DNA of 64,000 nucleotides from Spiroplasma melliferum (GTDB lineage Bacteria; Bacillota_I; Bacilli_A; Mycoplasmatales; Mycoplasmataceae): NCBI GenBank assembly GCA_005222125.1, contig CP029202.1, positions 186,001 to 250,000 of the forward strand, read 5' to 3'. Shown piece by piece: positions 28,994 to 41,853 of this stretch (position 1 is its first letter; each line of letters starts with the position of its first letter). The notes under the pieces were generated by a model. It saw only the letters and a program-made list of their open reading frames with translations, ran no database searches and was not told where the DNA came from. The position numbers and the translations under genes were made by a program.

Positions 28994-30589
28994 ATGGCAA
29001 AATATATTTTTGTAACTGGTGGAGTTGTTAGTGGTTTAGGGAAAGGAATTACAGCTTCTTCAATTGGTGTTTTATTAAAAGCAAGTGGGTTAAATGTTTT
29101 TATGCAAAAATTTGATCCATATTTAAATGTTGATCCTGGAACAATGAGTCCTTATCAACATGGTGAAGTTTTTGTAACAGCAGATGGTGCTGAAACAGAT
29201 TTAGATTTAGGACATTATGAACGTTTTATTGATGAAAATTTAACTAAAGAATCAAATATTACTTCAGGACGAATATATAAAAATGTAATTGAAAAAGAAC
29301 GTCGTGGCGAATATGAAGGTGGAACAGTTCAAGTTGTTCCACATGTTACAAATGAAATTAAAAAGAAAGTTTATCATGCTGCATCAACTTCAAAAGCAGA
29401 TATTATTATTACTGAAATTGGGGGGACAGTTGGAGATATTGAATCGTTACCTTTTATTGAAGCAATTCGTCAAGTTCGAATGGAACAAGGACGAGAAAAT
29501 GTTATTTATATGCATGTTTCCTTAGTTCCATATATTGCAGCATCAAAAGAATCAAAGACAAAGCCAACCCAACATTCAGTCCGAGAACTATTATCACTGG
29601 GGATTCAACCAGATATTGTTGTTGCCCGTACTGAACAAGTTCTAGATGATAACGTTCTTGAAAAAATTGCTCTATTTTGTAATATTGAAAAAAGTAATGT
29701 TTTAGTAGCTACTGATGTTGCTAGTATTTATGAAGTACCATTAAAAATGTATGAACAAAATGCTCAAATAGTAATTAGTAAGTTATTAAATTTAAAAATC
29801 ACTAAAACTGATATGTCAGAATGAAAACGGTTTGTTGAAAAAATTAATCAGTCTCAACAAGTAATTGAAATTAAATTAGTTGGAAAATATATTGAACTTC
29901 CAGATGCTTATTTATCAGTTAGTGAATCGTTGCGAATTGCTGGATATGAAAATAAGGTTAAAATTAAAATTGATTGAATTAAAGCAGAAGATATTAATAA
30001 AAAAAATTATCAACAATTATTAAAAAATGCCAAAGGCATTTTAGTTCCTGGTGGTTTTGGTGAACGTGGTTTTGAAGGGAAAATTTTAGCATGCCAATTT
30101 GCTCGTGAAAATAACATTCCGTTTTTTGGAATTTGTTTTGGAATGCAAGCAGCTGTAATTGAATTTGCCCGTAATGTTTGTCATATTCAAGATGCTAATT
30201 CTTCAGAATTAACAGAAACAAAAAATGCAATTATTGACATTATTCGTGGAAAAGATAAAACTGATGCTTTAGGAGGAACATTACGCTTAGGTAATTATAA
30301 AACAACTTTTGTTCCAAACACATTAGCCCATAAATTATATGGCAAAAATGAGGTTTTAGAACGTCATCGCCATCGCTATGAAGTTAATAATGATTATCGT
30401 GAACAATTAGCGCAAGCAGGGTTAGTATTTAGTGGCCTTTATGTTGAGAAAAACTTAGTGGAAGTCATTGAAATCCCCAAACATCCTTTTTACCTTGCTG
30501 CTCAATATCATCCCGAATTTACTTCTCGCCCAAATAAACCGAATCCATTATTTAATGGTTTTGTGCAAGCAGTAATTAAAAATAAATAA
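28994..30589 (+). CDS. pyrG: CTP synthase
   Basis: 531 residues. The N-terminal synthetase part has [22 protein letters not shown] and [14 protein letters not shown]. The C-terminal glutaminase has [24 protein letters not shown] (nucleophile Cys) and [10 protein letters not shown]. It aminates UTP to CTP with glutamine. Both domains are complete. Confidence 0.96.
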
Positions 30590-30657
30590 AATGAAAAATT
30601 TAAAAAAATAGGCAGATTTATATTAAGATTAAACCGTAGAAAGGTTGGAAATAAGTT

Positions 30658-31959
30658 ATGAGTGGTACAAATTATCGAACATTAGCAATTGTTGGGAGCC
30701 AGTGAGGTGATGAAGGAAAGGGCAAAATTACCGATTATTTTGCTCAACAAGCAGATGTTATTGTTCGTTGAGCTGGTGGTGATAATGCTGGACATACAAT
30801 TGTCATTAAAGGAACAAAATATAAGTTAAGTATTGTTCCTTCTGGTGTTTTTAATAAAAAATCAATGAATGTAATTGGGAATGGTTGCGTTGTTAATTTA
30901 CGTAAATTAGTTAGTGAAATTAGTTATTTACAAGAACATGGTTTTGATTGTAAAAATTTACGAATTAGTGATCGTGCCCATTTAATTTTTCCATATCATA
31001 TGAAAATTGATGAGTTGCAAGAAGAGTATCGTCAAAAAGACTCAATTGGAACAACAAAAAAAGGAATTGGTCCTTGTTATCAAGATAAAGCCGAACGAAT
31101 TGGCATTAGACTAGGTGATTTGTTTGATGAAAAAGGATTTTTACAAAAATTAGAAAATAATTTAAAATTTAAAAATGAAGTTTTAACAAAAGTTTTTAAT
31201 AGTAAAGGATTTGACCCAAAATTAATTTGAAAAGAATATTTGGCATTATTTCAACAAATTAAATCTTTAGTAACTGATACTTCAATTTTAGTTGATAATG
31301 CAATTCATACTCACCAAAAGGTTTTATTTGAAGGAGCACAAGGTGTAATGTTAGACTTAGATCACGGTACTTATCCTTTTGTTACTTCATCAAATCCAAC
31401 AGCATCTTCAATTCCTGTTGGTGTTGGGATTGCACCTCGTTATATTAACAATGTTTTAGGAATCGTTAAAGCATATAATACCCGTGTTGGGACAGGACCA
31501 TTTCCATCCGAAATTTTTGGGGAAGTTGAAACGTATATTCGTGAAGCAGGACATGAATATGGAACTGTATCTGGGCGAGCACGACGAATTGGGTGATTTG
31601 ATGGTATTTTAATGAAACATTCGCTACGAATTAGTGGTTATACTAGTATGGCAATTATGTTATTAGATGTTTTAACTACTATTAAGGAATTAAAAATTTG
31701 TGTTGGATATGAATATCAGGGGCAACAAATTGATTATGTTCCAAGTACAATTAAAGAATATGAGATGTGTAAACCAATTTTAATAACAATGCCGGGATGA
31801 GATGAAGACATTAGTAATGTTACAACATTTGAAGGTTTACCACATAATGCCCAACAATATTTAATGAAATTAGAAGAAATTGTTGGTGTTCCAATTAGTT
31901 TATTTTCTGTTGGTCCTGATCGTGAACAAACTATTTTAATGAATAAGGAGATTTTTTAA
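30658..31959 (+). CDS. purA: Adenylosuccinate synthetase
   Basis: 433 residues. [17 protein letters not shown] loop with catalytic Asp, [20 protein letters not shown], and GTGPFPSE...[14 protein letters not shown]. It joins IMP and aspartate using GTP. It overlaps purB (TAATG), so the two steps from IMP to AMP are made together. Confidence 0.95.
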
Positions 31960-33251
31960 TGATTGAACGCTATTTTGTTCCAGAAATTGGAAAAATTTGA
32001 AGTGATGAAAATAAATATAATACTTGAGCAAAAGTAGAATTATTAGTTTGTGAAGGATGAGCACAAATAGGATTAATTCCTCCAACAGATATTGAAAAAA
32101 TTAAAACTAATTTAACAGTAAATTTACCACGAATGTTAGAATTAGAAGCCGAAACGAAGCATGATGTTGTTGCTTTTACCCGCATGTTATCGGAGACACT
32201 AGGGCCAGAAAAAAAATGAATTCATTATGGTTTAACATCAACTGATATTGTTGATACTAGTCAAAATTATTTGATGAAAGAATCAAATCATATTGTTGCA
32301 AAATATTTATTTGAATTAAAAGCTGCGTTAAAAGAAAAGGCTCTTGCATATAAAAATCAATTAATTATGGGACGTACCCATGGAATGTTCGCAGAACCAA
32401 CCTCATTAGGATTGAAATTTTTACTTTGGTATGCTGAATTAGAACGCAATATGATGCGATTTGAAGCCGCAGGCTCAGCAATTGCTGTTGCAAAAATATC
32501 GGGTTCAGTTGGTAATTATGCGCATGTTGAAGTTCAGGTTGAAGAATATGTGGCAAAACAATTAGGGTTAAACCTTGATCCAATTACAACACAAGTAACA
32601 TCACGCGATTATCATATTGCACTATTTACAAGTTTTAGTCAAATTGCTAGTTTATTAGAAAAAATGGCGCTTGAATTTCGTCATTTACAACGTTCAGAAG
32701 TGGGGGAAATTGCCGAAGGATTTAGTAAAAGTCAAAAAGGGTCATCATCGATGCCACATAAAAAAAATCCAATTAGTGCGGAAAATATTGCTGGTCTAGC
32801 TCGTTTGATTCGTAGTAATATGAATGTTACATTTGAAAATAACTTATTATGACATGAACGTGATATTTCACATAGTAGTAATGAGCGAATTATTATCCCC
32901 GATACATATCATTTAGTAGTTTATTTATTAAAGCGAATGATAGGTGTTATTAATAATTTGGTTGTTAGTCCGGATAAAATTATTGAACATTTACAACAAG
33001 CTAATCAAATTTATTTTAGCCAAGTTGTTTTAACAAATATTTTGAAAGAAACTAACTATTCGCGAGAAGAAATTTATGATTTTATTCAAAAATGTACTTT
33101 AATAGCACAACAGCAGCAACTTGATTTTAAAAATGTTTTAATTGATAATAATGTGGCAAAATATTTGCCCTTACCAAAATTAGAACAATTATTTGATAAC
33201 AATTATTTTTTACGAAATATTGAACAAATTTATCACCGAGTGCTAAAGTAA
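31959..33251 (+). CDS. purB: Adenylosuccinate lyase
   Basis: 430 residues. Signature [11 protein letters not shown], plus [12 protein letters not shown] and [12 protein letters not shown]. It splits adenylosuccinate into AMP and fumarate. It directly follows purA with overlapping stop and start. Confidence 0.95.
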
Positions 33252-33267
33252 AAAAAGGAGCGAAATG

Positions 33268-33837
33268 ATGAAGTTAATTGTGGGTTTGGGGAATCCAGGC
33301 AATGAATATACTTATACAAGACATAATATTGGTTTTTTAGCAATTGCTAAGTTGGTAGATAAATTTGATTTAGCAAAGCCAAAAAATGCTTTTAATGCTT
33401 TAATATGAGAAACAACAATTAACAACGAGAAAGTTCTTTTTTGCCAACCACAGACATTTATGAATTTAAGTGGCACTGCCGTTTATCAAATTAAACAATT
33501 TTATAAATTAACATGAGAAGATATTATTGTTATTTATGATGATAAAGATATTCCTTTTAATGTTATTAAGTTAAAAAAGAATGGTTCAAGTGCTGGCCAT
33601 AATGGGATTAAAGATTTAATTCAAAAATTAGGTAGTGAAAATTTTTTAAGGATTCGTCTAGGAATTGGCAAAGATGTCCAGATTCCAACCCGAAACTGAG
33701 TACTAGGAAAGTTTTCTCCTGCTCAGTTAGAAATTATTAATAATGATTTATTAGAAAGAGTTTATCAAATTATGGTGCAATATTTAGTAAAAGCAACTAG
33801 TTTTGATAAATTGATGAGTCTTTATAATGGCAAATAA
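33268..33837 (+). CDS. pth: Peptidyl-tRNA hydrolase
   Basis: 189 residues. [18 protein letters not shown] (catalytic His), [17 protein letters not shown] and GSSAGHNGI. It recycles peptidyl-tRNA. The second of two tandem ATGs is chosen because aaaggag is 7 bases ahead of it. It overlaps rsmI by 11 bases. Confidence 0.94.
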
Positions 33838-34735
33838 AATTAAACAATATAGTTTTAAAAGCAATAATCCCAAAATTTACTTAATTGCAACTCCAATTGG
33901 TAATTTGCAAGAAATGACACCGCGAGCAATTGAAGTTATTAAAAATAATGTTCAAAAAATTTATTGTGAAGATACCCGTAACACGATTAAACTATTAAAT
34001 TATTTTAATTGTAAAAAACAGTTAATTTCTTTAAACAAAGAAAATGAAATGCATCGTTTAACAGAAATGTTAAATGATTTAGCACAAAACTTATCAATTG
34101 CGATTATTAGTGATGCTGGTTATCCACTTATTAGTGATCCGGGTTATTATGCCGTTAATCATATTTTGGAACATTATCCTTATGATGTAATACCGATTAG
34201 TGGTGCTAATGCTGCTTTAAACGCTATTGTTAGTTCGGGCCTTAATCCGCACCATTTTTTATTTTTTGGGTTTTTAAATAAAGCAAAAACAAAAAAAATT
34301 AATGAATTAGAACAGTTGTTATCATTACCATACCCCATTATTTTTTATGAAGCACCCCATCGAATCTTAGAAACATTAAAAATAATTAAAACAGTTTTTG
34401 GTGACCGTAAAATTGCCGTTGGTAAGGAAATTACAAAAATTCATGAGCAATGATATCGTGGTCATTTAAGCGAAGTGCTTTTATTTTTACAGCAAGAAGA
34501 AAATGTTGCTGTTGGTGAATATGTGCTTGTTGTTGATGGTGTGGGGAATGTTACTGCCCCTGTTATTGCAGATGAAATTTTGGTTGCTGAAATTGACCAG
34601 TTAATCATAAAACAAAATTATCGAGTTAAACAAGCAATTGATTTTGTTGCAAATAAATATAAAATTAGTAAAAATGTTTTATATAATAAATATCATCAGC
34701 AAAAGGAACAAGATGAAACAAACAGAACGAATTAA
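33827..34735 (+). CDS. rsmI: 16S rRNA (cytidine-1402-2'-O)-methyltransferase
   Basis: 302 residues. YLIATPIGNLQEMTPRAIE, YCEDTRNTIKLLNYF, SDAGYPLISDPGY and FYEAPHRILETL define the RsmI family. It methylates C1402 in the decoding centre. The end overlaps the following membrane-protein gene by 23 bases. Confidence 0.93.
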
Positions 34736-35477
34736 ACACTTAGTCTTTTGTAGCATTCTCTTTAGTTTAGAAATTATTATTTTACTTTTAACTTATTTTT
34801 ATAGTTTATTTTATTATCAATTGAATTGATTAAGTTATTTATGATATTTTGTTAGTTGATGAAGTGTGCAAACTGATTGTTTAATTTTATTATTTGCCTT
34901 AGGAGGATTAATTTATTTTACAAAATTAAGAAATTGTGGCTTTGTGACAAATCGGTTTTTTATTTTATATATTGTCTTTGCCGCTTTGTTAACATTTTTA
35001 TTTTTTACACTTGGAACAATTATCGGTGCGGTTACTGGTGAAAAATTTACTGGCAGTTGGCATAACATAGCAATTTATTGAATTAGTACAACAGTGCAAC
35101 ATTGGGTTTGTCCAGTTATTTTTATTATCTATTTTTGCATATTGGTAGAAAAAGAATTTATAAATTATAAAGATTTTTGTTTACAAAAATTATATAAGTT
35201 TTATCTTCATCCAATTTTTTACACCATTTTTATTGCTGTCCGCCAAGGCGTTTTATTATTAACTCCAGTTGATGAAAAATTATGAAATTATAGTGTTCCA
35301 GCAAATAATTATTATGTGCCATATTTTTTTCAAGATTTTCGCCACTTAGAATATTATATTTTATATTTACTTGTGTTAAGTATCATTATTGCTTTATTAA
35401 TAACATTTGTTGTTAATTTAAATAATTTATTAGTTAACCGTCAAAAAATTAAAGAAATGCAAGAAAAGATAAATTAA
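34713..35477 (+). CDS. Multi-pass membrane protein, possibly Pr6Pr family
   Basis: 254 residues; aaggaacaag precedes the ATG. Six or seven predicted membrane helices and many Trp codons written TGA. A block with a His-Trp pair (TVQHWVCPVIFIIYF, about 125-140) and a late YVPYFFQDFRHLEYYILY resemble the Pr6Pr/FAR-17a-type membrane proteins often annotated in Spiroplasma. The substrate is unknown. It is coupled to rsmI but has no evident link to rRNA methylation. Confidence 0.7.
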
Positions 35478-35548
35478 ATTTAAATAAATTATTATTTTAC
35501 GGTAAAATTGAAATACATAAAAATTATAGAAGAATAGAGGGATAAAAA

Positions 35549-36424
35549 ATGACACAACAGAGTAATTTCTGAACAGATGTTGAAAAAGGAATGATGAGTT
35601 ATTTAACAAAATATATTAATCTTTTTGAAACAGACTATGCAAAAGACACAGCGGAAAAAAATCCAAAAGTAGAAGCTTTTTTAGCGGGGGCAAAGTTTAA
35701 AACTAATTTTGAAGATTTATTTAATTTTGTGAAAACAGAAATCAAACCATTATTTGATGATATTAGAGCAGAATATTTACAAGATAAAAAACCAGAAGAA
35801 ATTGACCAGAAAAAAGTTACAACATTAATTGAAGTAAGCAAATTATTTAACGCAATTATTCCATTGCCACGATTTTTAAATGATTTTATGACTAGTGCAA
35901 AAGAAGCTAGCCCTGTTGATTTAAATAAACTTTTTGTAAATATGATGAAGGTAGAGATTGGTGAGTTAACAAAAATTTATGATGATGAGATAAAAGATCT
36001 TGACCCAGCACTTGATAAATGTTTAAAAGATATTAATAGTGCTAATGATGCTTTAGAAATTTGAAATTTAGTAAATCAATTAGGCTTATTTTTACAACGT
36101 GATATTATGTTAACTGATTTTTCTCCTGAAAAAGAAGAAGAAAAGTTAAAAGGGCAGTTAGAAAATATTAATCAAATTGAAAAAGATTATAATGATGGAA
36201 AAATTAAATTACCAGAATTTAATAAAGAAAAAATTATTGAAGAAGTCCAAGCGTATCATAATTTTGTCATCGCATTAAGCCCGGAAAAGCGATTAGAAAT
36301 TGCTGAAAAAACAACAGAATATCGTAATAAAGTTGTTCCTTTAGTTCAAATTATTCAATGTTTACATGATTTATTAATTAATATTTTAACTACAACAAAT
36401 ATCATTAATACAACAAAACAATAA
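35549..36424 (+). CDS. Unassigned soluble helical protein (291 aa)
   Basis: 291 residues; gaggg precedes the ATG. Strongly charged and helical, with no membrane segment, Cys pair or P-loop. Residues such as EKEEEKLKGQLENINQIEKD suggest coiled-coil. Codon use matches its neighbours. It has its own terminator. It was not recognised and may be Spiroplasma-specific. Confidence 0.8.
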
Positions 36425-36437
36425 GAATTTATTGTTT
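36416..36437 (+). terminator. Terminator
   Basis: aaacaataa and ttattgttt pair around gaat, followed by further T. The stem overlaps the stop codon of the upstream gene. Confidence 0.6.
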
Positions 36438-36773
36438 TTTTATTTTTATTGATAAAAAACATAATAAAAAACTTTAAAGACTTGTTTTTAAAATTAAAAA
36501 GAATAATATAAAAGTATAAGGATAAAAAAGTAAACAATGGCATTTTTACTTATGCAATATGAGAAAGTGTATTGCTTTAAATATATTTGATAAAAGGATA
36601 ACATAATCAATCTTGAGTATATTTATTTAAATGATATTAAAGGACATTACAATTTGATAGGTATTCTGTGTATTTAACAGCAATTTGCATTTTTTAGTTT
36701 TGCATGTTTATCTTTAATTTTTATTAAAAGATTTTAATAAAAATGGACGTAGAAAGAGAAGAGGACAAGTAAC
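36438..36773 (+). promoter_or_regulatory. Leader of the arginine deiminase operon with AT palindrome
   Basis: No gene was seen. A perfect 13+13 inverted repeat with a 2-base loop lies at 36717-36744, ending 29 bases before the arcA ATG. Two ttgcat motifs lie just upstream (about 36683 and 36699). The palindrome could be an operator or a leader hairpin. agaagagga precedes the ATG. Confidence 0.45.
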
Positions 36774-37973
36774 ATGACAGAAAAATATGGTATTAATGTT
36801 TATTCAGAAATAGGTAATTTGAAAACAGTATTACTACATCGTCCTGGCGATGAATTAGCTAATTTATCACCAGATTTATTAGAACGATTATTGTTTGATG
36901 ATACACCAGATTTAGCAGTTGCACAAAAAGAACATGATTTTTTTGCACAAACTTTTAGAGACTTAGGTGTTGAAGTATTATATATTGAAAAATTAGTCGC
37001 TGAAGTTTTAGACACTGATTCAAAAATGCGGCAAGAATTACTAGAACAGTTTTTAAAAGAATCTGGTGCTAAAGAAGAATACATTAGTAAGTTACGTACT
37101 TATTTAGGTAAATTAGATAATCAAGCTCTTGTTAATAAAATGATAGCAGGAGTAACAAAATACGAGTTAGGAGTAGAAATTACAGATAATTATCCGCTAG
37201 CGGTTGATCCAATGCCAAATATTTTATTCCAACGTGATCCATTTGCATCAATTGGAAATGGTGCAACTATTCATAAAATGTTTACGGTTACTAGAAATCG
37301 TGAAACATTATTTTCTGATGTTGTTTTAAGACATCATCCCCGTTTTAAAGGAAAAATTAATTTTTGATATGATCGTAACGAAAAAGAAACTTTAGAAGGT
37401 GGAGATATTTTAGTTTTAAATGCAAAAACATTAATTATTGGTGTTTCACAAAGGACATCGATGGAAGCTATTAAAATAGTAGCAAAAAACTTAATTGAAA
37501 ATGATTCAGTTAGTTATGAAAAAGTAATTGCATTAGATTTAAAAACAAAAAATCGTGCTTTTATGCATTTAGATACTGTTTTTACTAATATTGATTATGA
37601 TAAATTTATCGCGCATCCATTAATTTTTGAAGCAATGGGTGAATTTAAAATTTTTGAAATTACAAAAAATGGAGTTAAAGAAATTAAAGAAACAATTAAG
37701 GATTATTTATCAGAAGAAGTTGGTAAGCCAGTTCAAATTTTTAAATGTGGTGGAGAAGATCCAATTGCACAGGCAAGAGAACAATGAAATGATGGGACAA
37801 ATGTTATTACAATTCGTCCTGGCGAAGTGATTGCCTATTCAAGAAATCAAATTACAATTGAAATTTTAAAAGAAGCTGGTGTTAAAGTCCACGTTATTGA
37901 TTCAGCTGAATTATCACGTGGGCGTGGAGGACCTCGCTGTATGTCAATGCCAATTTGAAGAGAAGATATCTAA
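36774..37973 (+). CDS. arcA: Arginine deiminase
   Basis: 399 residues. LLHRPGDEL near the N-terminus, [25 protein letters not shown], and the nucleophile C389 in GGPRCMSMP. It converts arginine to citrulline and ammonia, the first step of ATP production from arginine, which is a main energy route in spiroplasmas. It heads the operon arcA-argF-arcD-arcC. Confidence 0.96.
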
Positions 37974-38012
37974 AATATTAATATTATATTTTAAAAGGAG
38001 AGAAAAAATAAT

Positions 38013-39017
38013 ATGGCTGTAAATTTAAAAGGAAGAAGTTTCCTAACTTTACTAGATTTCACGCAAAGAGAAATTTACTATTTATTAGATTTAGCAAGAC
38101 AATTAAAAGAAGCAAAATATGCTGGAACTGAACAAAAACCATTAGCTGGAAAATCTGTTGCTTTATTATTTGCAAAAGATTCAACACGAACAAGATGTGC
38201 TTTTGAAGTAGGAGCATTTGATTTAGGTATGCACCCTGTTTATTTAGGACCAAGTGGTAGTCAAATGGGGAAAAAAGAATCAATTGAAGATACTGCAAAA
38301 GTGTTAGGGAGAATGTTTGATGGAATTCAATTTCGTGGATTTAAACAAACTGATGTTGAAGCATTAGCAAAATATTCAGGTGTTCCAGTATGAAATGGAT
38401 TAACTGATGAATTTCACCCAACCCAAATGTTAGCTGATATTTTAACATTGCAAGAAGAAAAAGGACAACGCAATATGAAAGGGCTAAAATTTGTTTATTT
38501 TGGTGATTCTCGTTTTAATATGGCAAATAGTTATATGGTTGTTAGTGCTAAATTAGGAATGCATTTTGTTGCTTGTGCGCCAAAAGACTTATGACCAAAT
38601 GCAGAATTATTGAAAAAAGTACAAGCAATTGCGAAAGAACATGGTGGTTCAATTACGTTAACTGAAGACCACAAAACAGCAGCAAAAGATGCTGATGCAA
38701 TTGCCACTGATGTTTGAGTGTCAATGGGAGAAGATCCTGCCGTTTGAGGAAAAAGAATTAAGGATTTAACACCATATCAAGTAACAATGGAAAAAATGAA
38801 ACAAGCAAAAGAAGATGCTATCTTTTTACATTGTTTACCAAGTTTCCATGATGGGAATACAGATACTGCACAACAAGTGATTAAACAATTTGGTGGAACT
38901 GGAGAATTAGAAGTTACTGATGAAGTTTTCCAATCAAAATATTCACGTGTTTTTGAAGAAGCAGAAAATCGTTTACATACTATTAAAGCAGTAATGCTAG
39001 CAACAATTCGTGGCTAG
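38013..39017 (+). CDS. argF: Ornithine carbamoyltransferase (catabolic)
   Basis: 334 residues. Carbamoyl-phosphate site [30 protein letters not shown] and the ornithine-site HCLPSFHD. In this operon it runs in the catabolic direction, splitting citrulline to carbamoyl phosphate and ornithine. The symbol arcB would also be used. Confidence 0.94.
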
Positions 39018-39050
39018 GTTATTTATGAAAGATTAAAAGGGGGTGCAAAA

Positions 39051-40556
39051 ATGGATATAAAAAAGAAAAAAAAGTTTAAATTTAAATTACCCACAGCATT
39101 TACAATTTTATTAGGAATTACGCTTTTAATTATTATTGTATCTTGAATTCCAGGAACAACTGGCCAATGAAAAGATGCTGATGGAAACCTTCACAATGGT
39201 GGTCCTGCCGGAATTTTTGACTTATTTTTAGCTCCAATGCAAGGATTTAAAAATAAAGTTGATGTTATTGTCTTTATTTTAGTTTTAGGAGGATTCTTAG
39301 GAATCGTTATTGAATCAAAAGCATTAGATGCTGGAATTGGCCGTTTAGTCGCAAAAATGAAAGGCCGTGAAATTTGAATTATTCCAATTGTAATGTTTTT
39401 ATTTTCAGTTGGTGGTACAACTTATGGAATGGGTGAGGAAACAATTGCCTTATACCCAGTTATTATTCCTGTTTTATTGGCTGCTGGTTTTGATGTTTTA
39501 ACAGCGGTAATGGCGATTTTATTTGGTGCCGGGATTGGTTGTATTGGTTCAACATTAAATCCGTTTGTTATTCAAATTGCCGCTGATAGTGCTGGTGTGC
39601 CTGATTTAACATCAACAACAGGAATTATTTGAAGAGCTGTGTCATGATTATTATTAACAGCTGGTGGAATTTCATTTGTTGTTTGATATGCATTATGTGT
39701 TCGCCGTACACCAGGGAAATCACCATTGTTTGATAAAAAAGATTTTTATGAAGCAGAATTTGCAATTGTTGATGATTTACCAGAATATAATGGTAAGCGA
39801 AAAGCAATTATGGCAATTTTTATGATTAGTTTTGTCTTGATGATTTTTTCATTAATTGGATGAGACAAATTTGGAATTCCTGCCTTTGTTAATTTTACAA
39901 AATTAGTTAGTGAACATGCCCCATTTATTGCCAATTTCTTTGCACCATTAGGACAATGATCATTTATGGAAATTTCAGCATTATTCTTTATTGCATCAAT
40001 TATTATTGCATTAATTAATTGAAAAGGAGAAGAAAAATACGTTAATAGTTTTATCAGTGGTTCAGCTGATATCTTATCCGTTTGTTTAGTTATTGCATTT
40101 GCAGCTGGAATTGGGTTTATTATGACAAATACTGGAATGCAAAACAAATTAGTTAGTGGATTATCTGCACCAATGTCGAAATTAGGAAAAACAGGTTTTA
40201 TTATGGTAGCCTTCTTCTTCTTCCTAATTATCTCATTTGTAATTCCATCTAGTTCAGGATTTGCTCAAACTGTTTTCCCAATTTTAGGTCCTGTTGCTAA
40301 TGGGGTAGCAACTGGTTTAACATCAGGAACAATTACTGCCTTTTCATTCGCAAATGGAATTATTAATTTAATTGCTCCAACAAGTGCAATTTTAATGGCA
40401 GCTTTATCAATTTCAAAAGTTCCTTATGGTAGTTTTATTAAAGCATCATGACCATTAATTGTTGGAATTGTTATTGCAACAATTATCTTATTAGGAATTG
40501 GAACTTTACTACCAATTTCAAACACTAGCCCTTGATTCTCAATGCCAATTGATTAA
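39051..40556 (+). CDS. arcD: Arginine/ornithine transporter, YfcC family
   Basis: 501 residues with about 12 membrane helices; aaaaggggg precedes the ATG. GGTTYGMGEETIALYP and GAGIGCIGSTLNPFV are conserved in the YfcC/DcuC-like carriers. Its place between argF and arcC makes it the likely arginine/ornithine exchanger of the pathway, although it is unlike the classical APC-type ArcD. Confidence 0.85.
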
Positions 40557-40592
40557 GAAAGTTTTCATTTTAAGAGAAAGGATATGTAAATT

Positions 40593-41525
40593 ATGGCAAG
40601 AATAGTTGTTGCGTTAGGAGGAAACGCATTAGGAAATTCCCCCAGTGAACAACAAGAAATTGTAAAAGATACTGCGAAAGCAATGGTTGACATCATTGAA
40701 AATGGTGATGAATTAATTATTGCGCACGGGAATGGACCACAAGTTGGAATGATTAACAATGCTTTTGATGAAGCTGCACATGTGAATAATAAAATTCCAA
40801 TGATGCCATTTCCAGAGTGTGGAGCAATGTCACAAGCCTATATTGGCTATCATTTACAAAATGCAATTTTAAATGAATTAAATAAACGTAAAATTAAGAA
40901 AAATGTTGTAACAATTGTAACACAAGTTGAAGTTGATCAAAAAGATTCTGCTTTTAATAATCCAACAAAACCAATTGGGGCGTTTTATTCCGAAACAGAG
41001 GCAAAAGCATTAGCTGAAAAAAATGGTTTTACTGTTAAAGAAGATGCTGGACGGGGATGACGACGAGTAATTGCATCACCACAGCCAATTGATATTGTTG
41101 AAAAAGAAATTATCGAAGATTTAATTAAGCAAGGACATATTGTAATTACCGTTGGTGGTGGGGGCATTCCTGTTGTAAAAACAGGAACTGCTTATCAAGG
41201 CGTTCCTGCTGTTATTGACAAAGATTTTGCGAGTGCAAAGTTAGCGGAGTTAATTAAAGCCGATAAATTGATGATTTTAACAGCAGTAGCTAAAGTTGCA
41301 ATCAATTATGGAAAACCTGATCAACAGGCGTTAGATGTTTTAACTTTAACTGAGGCAGAAAAATATATTGCCGAAAATCAATTTGCGCCAGGTAGTATGT
41401 TACCAAAAGTACAAGCTGCAATGAAATTTGCTAGTTCTGGGTCACAGAAAATGGCAATTATTGCGGAGTTAGCCCAAGCTAAAGCAGCATTAGCGGGTAA
41501 AGCTGGTACAACAATTAGGAAATAA
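40593..41525 (+). CDS. arcC: Carbamate kinase
   Basis: 310 residues. [48 protein letters not shown] and the late VGGGGIPV. It makes ATP from carbamoyl phosphate, the energy-yielding last step of the pathway. Confidence 0.95.
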
Positions 41526-41541
41526 ATTCATAGTAGTTATT

Positions 41542-41601
41542 AAAACCTTTTTTCGCTAAAAATTGCTTTTTCTAGAAAGTACAATTAAGAAAGAAGGTTT
41601 T
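41542..41601. terminator. Long hairpin after arcC
   Basis: aaaaccttttttc (41542-41554) pairs with gaaagaaggtttt (41589-41601) at 12 of 13 positions, with further inner pairing (aattg/caatt, cttt/aaag). It acts as a terminator in either direction. Confidence 0.65.
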
Positions 41602-41853
41602 TATTATGGTAAAGTTAGCAAAAAGAAGGCTTAAAAAACAGTTTGAAATTTAAAAAAAAAAAAATATTTTTTTCTAAATTTAAGTAATAATAAGATTAAG
41701 AAAAAACTTAATAATTATTTAAACTATTTATTAAAAATTTACAAAAGAATAAAATTAATATATCATCATTTTAAGAAAAAGAAATGTGACATAATTTAGC
41801 CCGAGATAACAAAAGATATTAATCTAATTTAAATAAAGAATGAAGGATAAGGA
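41602..41853 (+). other. Gap with a possible 15-codon ORF
   Basis: ATG 41606 to TAA 41653 would encode a 15-residue, very basic peptide (KLAKRRLKK core) with gaagg upstream. Nothing else was seen. The remainder is AT-rich with no clear promoter. Confidence 0.2.
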
